From the NCBI RefSeq assembly GCF_014648435.1, contig NZ_BMRC01000008.1, positions 62,001 through 126,000 on the forward strand: a stretch of 64,000 nucleotides of DNA, given 5' to 3'. The position numbers and the translations under genes are program-made. Shown one piece after another: positions 61,235 through 64,000 of the stretch (within the stretch, counting starts at the first letter, position 1; each line of letters begins with the position of its first letter). Below the pieces are notes generated by a model that searched no databases, was not told where the DNA came from, and was given only the letters and a program-made list of their open reading frames with translations. Source of the stretch: Nonomuraea spiralis. Its GTDB lineage: Bacteria; Actinomycetota; Actinomycetes; Streptosporangiales; Streptosporangiaceae.

Positions 61235-62476
61235 GTGCGGACGATGATCGTGGGCGGCGGGATCGGCGGGCTCACCACCGCGCTCAGCCTGGCGGCGGCC
61301 GGGCTGGAGTGCGTGGTGGTGGAGGCCGCCTCCACGCTGAGGCCGCTGGGTGTCGGGATCAACCTGCAACCCCACGCCGTACGGGAACTGACCGAGCTGG
61401 GACTGGCCGGCGAGCTGGCCGCGCTGGGCGTGGAGACGAGCTTCATGACCTTCGCCGACCGGCACGGCAACACGATCCTGGCTCTGCCGCGCGGGCGCTC
61501 GGCCGGATACCGCTGGCCGCAGTACAGCATCCATCGGGGCGAGTTGCAGATGGCGCTGCTGGCCGCGGTCGAGGAACGGGTGGGCCCGGTCCGTACGGGT
61601 GTGCGCCTGGAGGGTTTCGAACAGGACGGCGACCAGGTCCTCGTCCGGCTCCGGCGCGGCGGCGAGCTCCTGGAGGAACGGGTGGACGTGCTGGTCGGCG
61701 CGGACGGGGTGCAGTCCTCGTTACGGGCCCTGCTGCATCCGTCCAGCGACCCGCTGCTGTGGGCGGGCATCAGGATGTGGCGCGGGCTGGCCGAGGCCGA
61801 CCCGATCCTGGACGGCGCCACGGTGCTGGTGGGCGGCTCCAACCTGGCCGGGAAGTTCGTGACGTATCACATCTCGGCCGGAAATCCCCGGCTGGTCAAC
61901 TGGGTGGCCGAGGTACGGGTGGCCGAGCCGGGCGTCGTCGCGGAGGCCGACTGGTCGCGCGAGGGCCGGCCGGACGAGGTCGCCGCGCACTTCGCGGACT
62001 GGCGGTACCGGCCGGTGGACGTGCCGGGACTGCTCGCCGCCTCCGGCCGCATCCTGGAGTACCCGATGGTGGACCGGAACCCGCTGCCCACCTGGGGCGA
62101 GGGCCGGGTGACGCTGCTGGGCGACGCCGCGCACCCGATGTACCCGATCGGGTCGAACGGCGGCTCGCAGGCCGTGCTCGACGCGCGGGTGCTGGCCAGG
62201 TGCCTGGCGACCTTCGACGACCCGGCGACGGCGCTCAAGGCGTACGAGGAGGAGCGGCGTCCGCCCACGTCGGCGCTGGTGCTGGCCCATCGGGCGCTGC
62301 CGATCGAGGACACGATCAGGCTGGTGACCGAACGGGCGCCCGACGGGTTCGCCGACATCGCCGACGTGCTGACGGAGGCCGAGCTGGCCACCATGGCCGG
62401 CGCGCAACGACGGATCTCCGACGCCGACGTCCGGGCGCTGAACGAGCGGGAGTCGTGGAGCGTACGCATCCCATGA
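61235..62476 (+). CDS. FAD-dependent monooxygenase, PhzS-like
   Basis: A 413-residue flavin hydroxylase. 'MIVGGGIGGLTTAL' (FAD motif, about 4-17) and 'LLGDAAHPMYPIGSNGGSQA' (from about residue 294) match the PhzS group of flavin-dependent oxidoreductases, where the second motif reads P-x-G-S-N-G. PhzS hydroxylates a methylated phenazine in Pseudomonas. Other substrates are equally likely here, since core phenazine genes are not in the window. Start GTG 61235 follows GGGGG; ATG 61244 is an alternative. A strong AGGAGGAG at 61166-61173 upstream is unexplained. Confidence 0.85.
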   Translation: MRTMIVGGGIGGLTTALSLAAAGLECVVVEAASTLRPLGVGINLQPHAVRELTELGLAGELAALGVETSFMTFADRHGNTILALPRGRSAGYRWPQYSIHRGELQMALLAAVEERVGPVRTGVRLEGFEQDGDQVLVRLRRGGELLEERVDVLVGADGVQSSLRALLHPSSDPLLWAGIRMWRGLAEADPILDGATVLVGGSNLAGKFVTYHISAGNPRLVNWVAEVRVAEPGVVAEADWSREGRPDEVAAHFADWRYRPVDVPGLLAASGRILEYPMVDRNPLPTWGEGRVTLLGDAAHPMYPIGSNGGSQAVLDARVLARCLATFDDPATALKAYEEERRPPTSALVLAHRALPIEDTIRLVTERAPDGFADIADVLTEAELATMAGAQRRISDADVRALNERESWSVRIP

Positions 62477-62581
62477 CAGCCGCGAAGCCTCAGGGGTAAG
62501 ATCCGACACCGTAGAGCCATACCGACATTTCCGGCTCCCTGAGCCGGCCCTCCGCACGCGGTCTCGCCACCTAGGACATCC

Positions 62582-63427
62582 ATGCTCGAGATAGAGAACC
62601 TCTCCCACGTGTACGGCGGCGGTGGCCCCAACGCTCACCACGCCATCGAAGGCCTGAACCTGAGCGTCGCCGCGGGCGAACTGCTGTGCATCGTCGGGCC
62701 GTCGGGCGCCGGGAAGTCGACCCTGCTGCGCTCCATCGCCGGGCTGATCAGGCCGACGGGCGGCGAGGTCAGGGTGGAGGGCGAGCTCGTCCGCCAGACG
62801 CCGGACAACCTGGCGGTGGTCTTCCAGGACTACAGCCGCTCGTTGTTCCCGTGGATGTCGGTGGCCGACAACGTGGCGCTGCCGCTGCGCCGCAGGGGCA
62901 TGGACAAGCAGAAGCGCCGCGAGGCCGCGCAGGAGGCGCTGGAGTCGGTCGGGCTCCAGGGCGCCGAGAAGAAGTACCCGTTCCAGCTCTCGGGCGGCAT
63001 GCAGCAGCGGGTGGCCATCGCGCGGGCGCTGGCCTACCGGCCTTCGCTCATGCTCATGGACGAGCCCTTCGGCTCGGTCGACGCCCAGACCCGCGAGGAC
63101 CTCGAAGACCTCGTGCTGAAGGTGCGCGGGCACCACCAGATGACGATCGTGCTCATCACGCACGACATCGACGAGAGCGTCTACGTCGGCGACCGCGTCG
63201 TGGTCCTGTCGAAGGCGCCCGCGCACGTGGTCGGCGATCTCAAGGTCGACCTGCCCGGGCCGCGTGACCAGATCACCACCCGCGAGCACCCCGACTTCGT
63301 CCACCTGCGCGCCGAGGTCGGCCGCCTGGTGCGCGGCCACGCCACCGCCGCGGAACCCGCCGTCGAACCCACTTCCGACCCGGACGCCGAACCCGCCGAG
63401 GAACCCACTTCCGACCCCGTCGCCTGA
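62582..63427 (+). CDS. ABC importer ATP-binding protein, SsuB/TauB type
   Basis: A 281-residue ATPase with Walker A 'GPSGAGKST' (39-47), Q-loop 'VVFQDYSRSLFPWMS', signature 'LSGGMQQRVAIARAL', Walker B 'LMLMDEPFGSVD' and the switch histidine in 'LITHDIDES'. It belongs to the same import family as the two receptor/permease operons. As the only such ATPase in the window it may energise both. The last 25 residues are an acidic Pro/Glu repeat ('EPTSDP' twice). ATG 62582 has no strong binding site (only ACCTAGGACATC-like sequence). Confidence 0.93.
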   Translation: MLEIENLSHVYGGGGPNAHHAIEGLNLSVAAGELLCIVGPSGAGKSTLLRSIAGLIRPTGGEVRVEGELVRQTPDNLAVVFQDYSRSLFPWMSVADNVALPLRRRGMDKQKRREAAQEALESVGLQGAEKKYPFQLSGGMQQRVAIARALAYRPSLMLMDEPFGSVDAQTREDLEDLVLKVRGHHQMTIVLITHDIDESVYVGDRVVVLSKAPAHVVGDLKVDLPGPRDQITTREHPDFVHLRAEVGRLVRGHATAAEPAVEPTSDPDAEPAEEPTSDPVA

Positions 63428-63454
63428 GCCCGCCGCCCGGCCTTCTGCGGCCGT

Positions 63455-63489
63455 CCGGGGCGCGCGCGGATCGATGGGCGCGCGCCCGG
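63455..63489. terminator. Bidirectional terminator hairpin
   Basis: CCGGGGCGCGCGC (63455-63467) pairs with GCGCGCGCCCGG (63478-63489) with one bulged G and a 10-nt loop, between the convergent ATPase and third conservon GTPase genes. Confidence 0.65.
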
Positions 63490-63500
63490 GGCGCTCGCGC

Positions 63501-64000
63501 CTATGCCGGCGTGTGCGAGTGGCGGGTGAGCGCGTGTTCCACCAGCGTGATCAGGGTGGATTTCACCGTGTCGCGCTGGCGTGCGTCCAGGCGGACGATC
63601 GGGATGTGGCCGCCGACGGACAGGGCCTCCCGGATCTCGTCCTCGGCGTGGGCGAACTGGCCGTCCCAGCCGTTGATGCCGATCACGAAGGGCAGCTTGG
63701 CCTCTTCGAAGTAGTCGATCGCGGGGAAGCTGTCCGCGAGACGGCGCGTGTCCACGAGGACGACGGCGCCGATCGCACCGCGTACCAGGTCGTCCCACAT
63801 GAACCAGAACCGGTGCTGTCCGGGCGTGCCGAACAGGTACAGAATCAGATCGCGATCCAGCGACACACGCCCGAAGTCCATCGCCACGGTGGTGGTCGTC
63901 TTGTTCGGCGTGAGCGAGACGTCGTCGACGTGGGCCGAGGCGTCCGTCATGACCGCTTCCGTGGTGAGCGGCAGGATCTCCGAGACCGCTCCCACGAACG
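63501..64000 (-). CDS. Conservon small GTPase, CvnD-type (module 3, start outside window)
   Basis: The C-terminal 165 residues of a third CvnD-type GTPase; the P-loop lies beyond the window edge. The G3-like 'FGTPGQHRFWFMWDD' and 'INGWDG' are conserved. It is more diverged from modules 1 and 2 than those are from each other (for example 'VDDVSLTPNKTTTT' and C-terminus 'RHSHTPA'). It implies a third kinase-roadblock-DUF742-GTPase operon continuing beyond position 64000. Confidence 0.93.
   Translation of the reverse strand, partial: FVGAVSEILPLTTEAVMTDASAHVDDVSLTPNKTTTTVAMDFGRVSLDRDLILYLFGTPGQHRFWFMWDDLVRGAIGAVVLVDTRRLADSFPAIDYFEEAKLPFVIGINGWDGQFAHAEDEIREALSVGGHIPIVRLDARQRDTVKSTLITLVEHALTRHSHTPA

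Noticed and set aside
1..64000. tRNA, rRNA, insertion sequences or prophage genes
   Set aside because: None seen; no transposase, integrase island, terminal inverted repeats or tRNA-like cloverleaf could be supported. The tyrosine recombinase at 30703 lies in a core XerC context.

Overview
The window is about 64 kb of very GC-rich DNA with dense, often overlapping genes, many GTG/TTG starts and long shadow frames. Gene families point to a filamentous actinobacterium: 'conservon' operons (sensor kinase, roadblock, DUF742, small GTPase), a SUFU-domain protein, a DUF2469 protein, tandem signal peptidases and an F420-type PPOX oxidoreductase. The conserved block from rlmN to ffh follows the Streptomyces-type order but has no whiG where I would expect it. 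I infer a Streptosporangiales-like organism; this cannot be proven from the window alone.

Layout. (1) 1-10.9 kb: the end of a PucR-type regulator, then two divergent operons. The minus operon encodes a 28-residue upstream peptide, a PHP metallohydrolase, an IolE-like TIM-barrel enzyme, a Gfo/Idh/MocA dehydrogenase and a GH38 alpha-mannosidase. The plus operon is iolC, a Cgl0158-type aldolase, iolB and iolD. Together they look like one inositol or inositol-glycoside catabolic regulon. (2) 10.9-18.1 kb: small independent units: an AI-2E/PerM-type permease, a divergent PadR/FAD-monooxygenase pair with clear operator palindromes, GNAT, HAD, a DivIVA-like protein, a two-gene ABC transporter and an SGNH hydrolase. 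(3) 18.1-25.5 kb: rlmN, a SUFU-domain protein, cdsA, frr, pyrH, tsf and rpsB; tsf and rpsB are separated by a 1.05 kb repeat-rich spacer. (4) 25.7-30.7 kb: ArsR/MFS pair, a proline-rich M23 protein and a G-poor, C-rich tract ending in 1.1 kb with no convincing gene. (5) 30.7-44.9 kb: a minus-strand housekeeping block: tyrosine recombinase, dprA, comM-like gene, yraN, DUF2469, rnhB, two lepB genes, rplS, trmD, rimM, KH protein, rpsP and ffh. It is interrupted by repeat arrays (35.1-36.3 kb) and by one plus-strand secreted Thr-Pro-repeat protein. (6) 44.9-64 kb: the most unusual region. Three conservon operons on the minus strand (the third cut by the window edge) alternate with plus-strand import operons of the NitT/TauT/SsuA type. 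Two importers each have a lipoprotein and two permeases, and only one stand-alone ATPase gene is present. An O-methyltransferase, a PhzS-like flavin monooxygenase and a PPOX-family protein sit among them.

How it fits together. Regions 3 and 5 are core translation, secretion and DNA-uptake functions. Regions 1 and 6 are accessory. In region 6 the two complete conservons share 100% identical roadblock proteins and near-identical kinase cores but have different sensor domains and tails. That mosaic pattern suggests gene conversion of the shared core while the input and output ends diverged. Each complete conservon faces an importer operon across a 0.4-0.5 kb divergent promoter region, which makes paired 'sense and import' modules a reasonable hypothesis.
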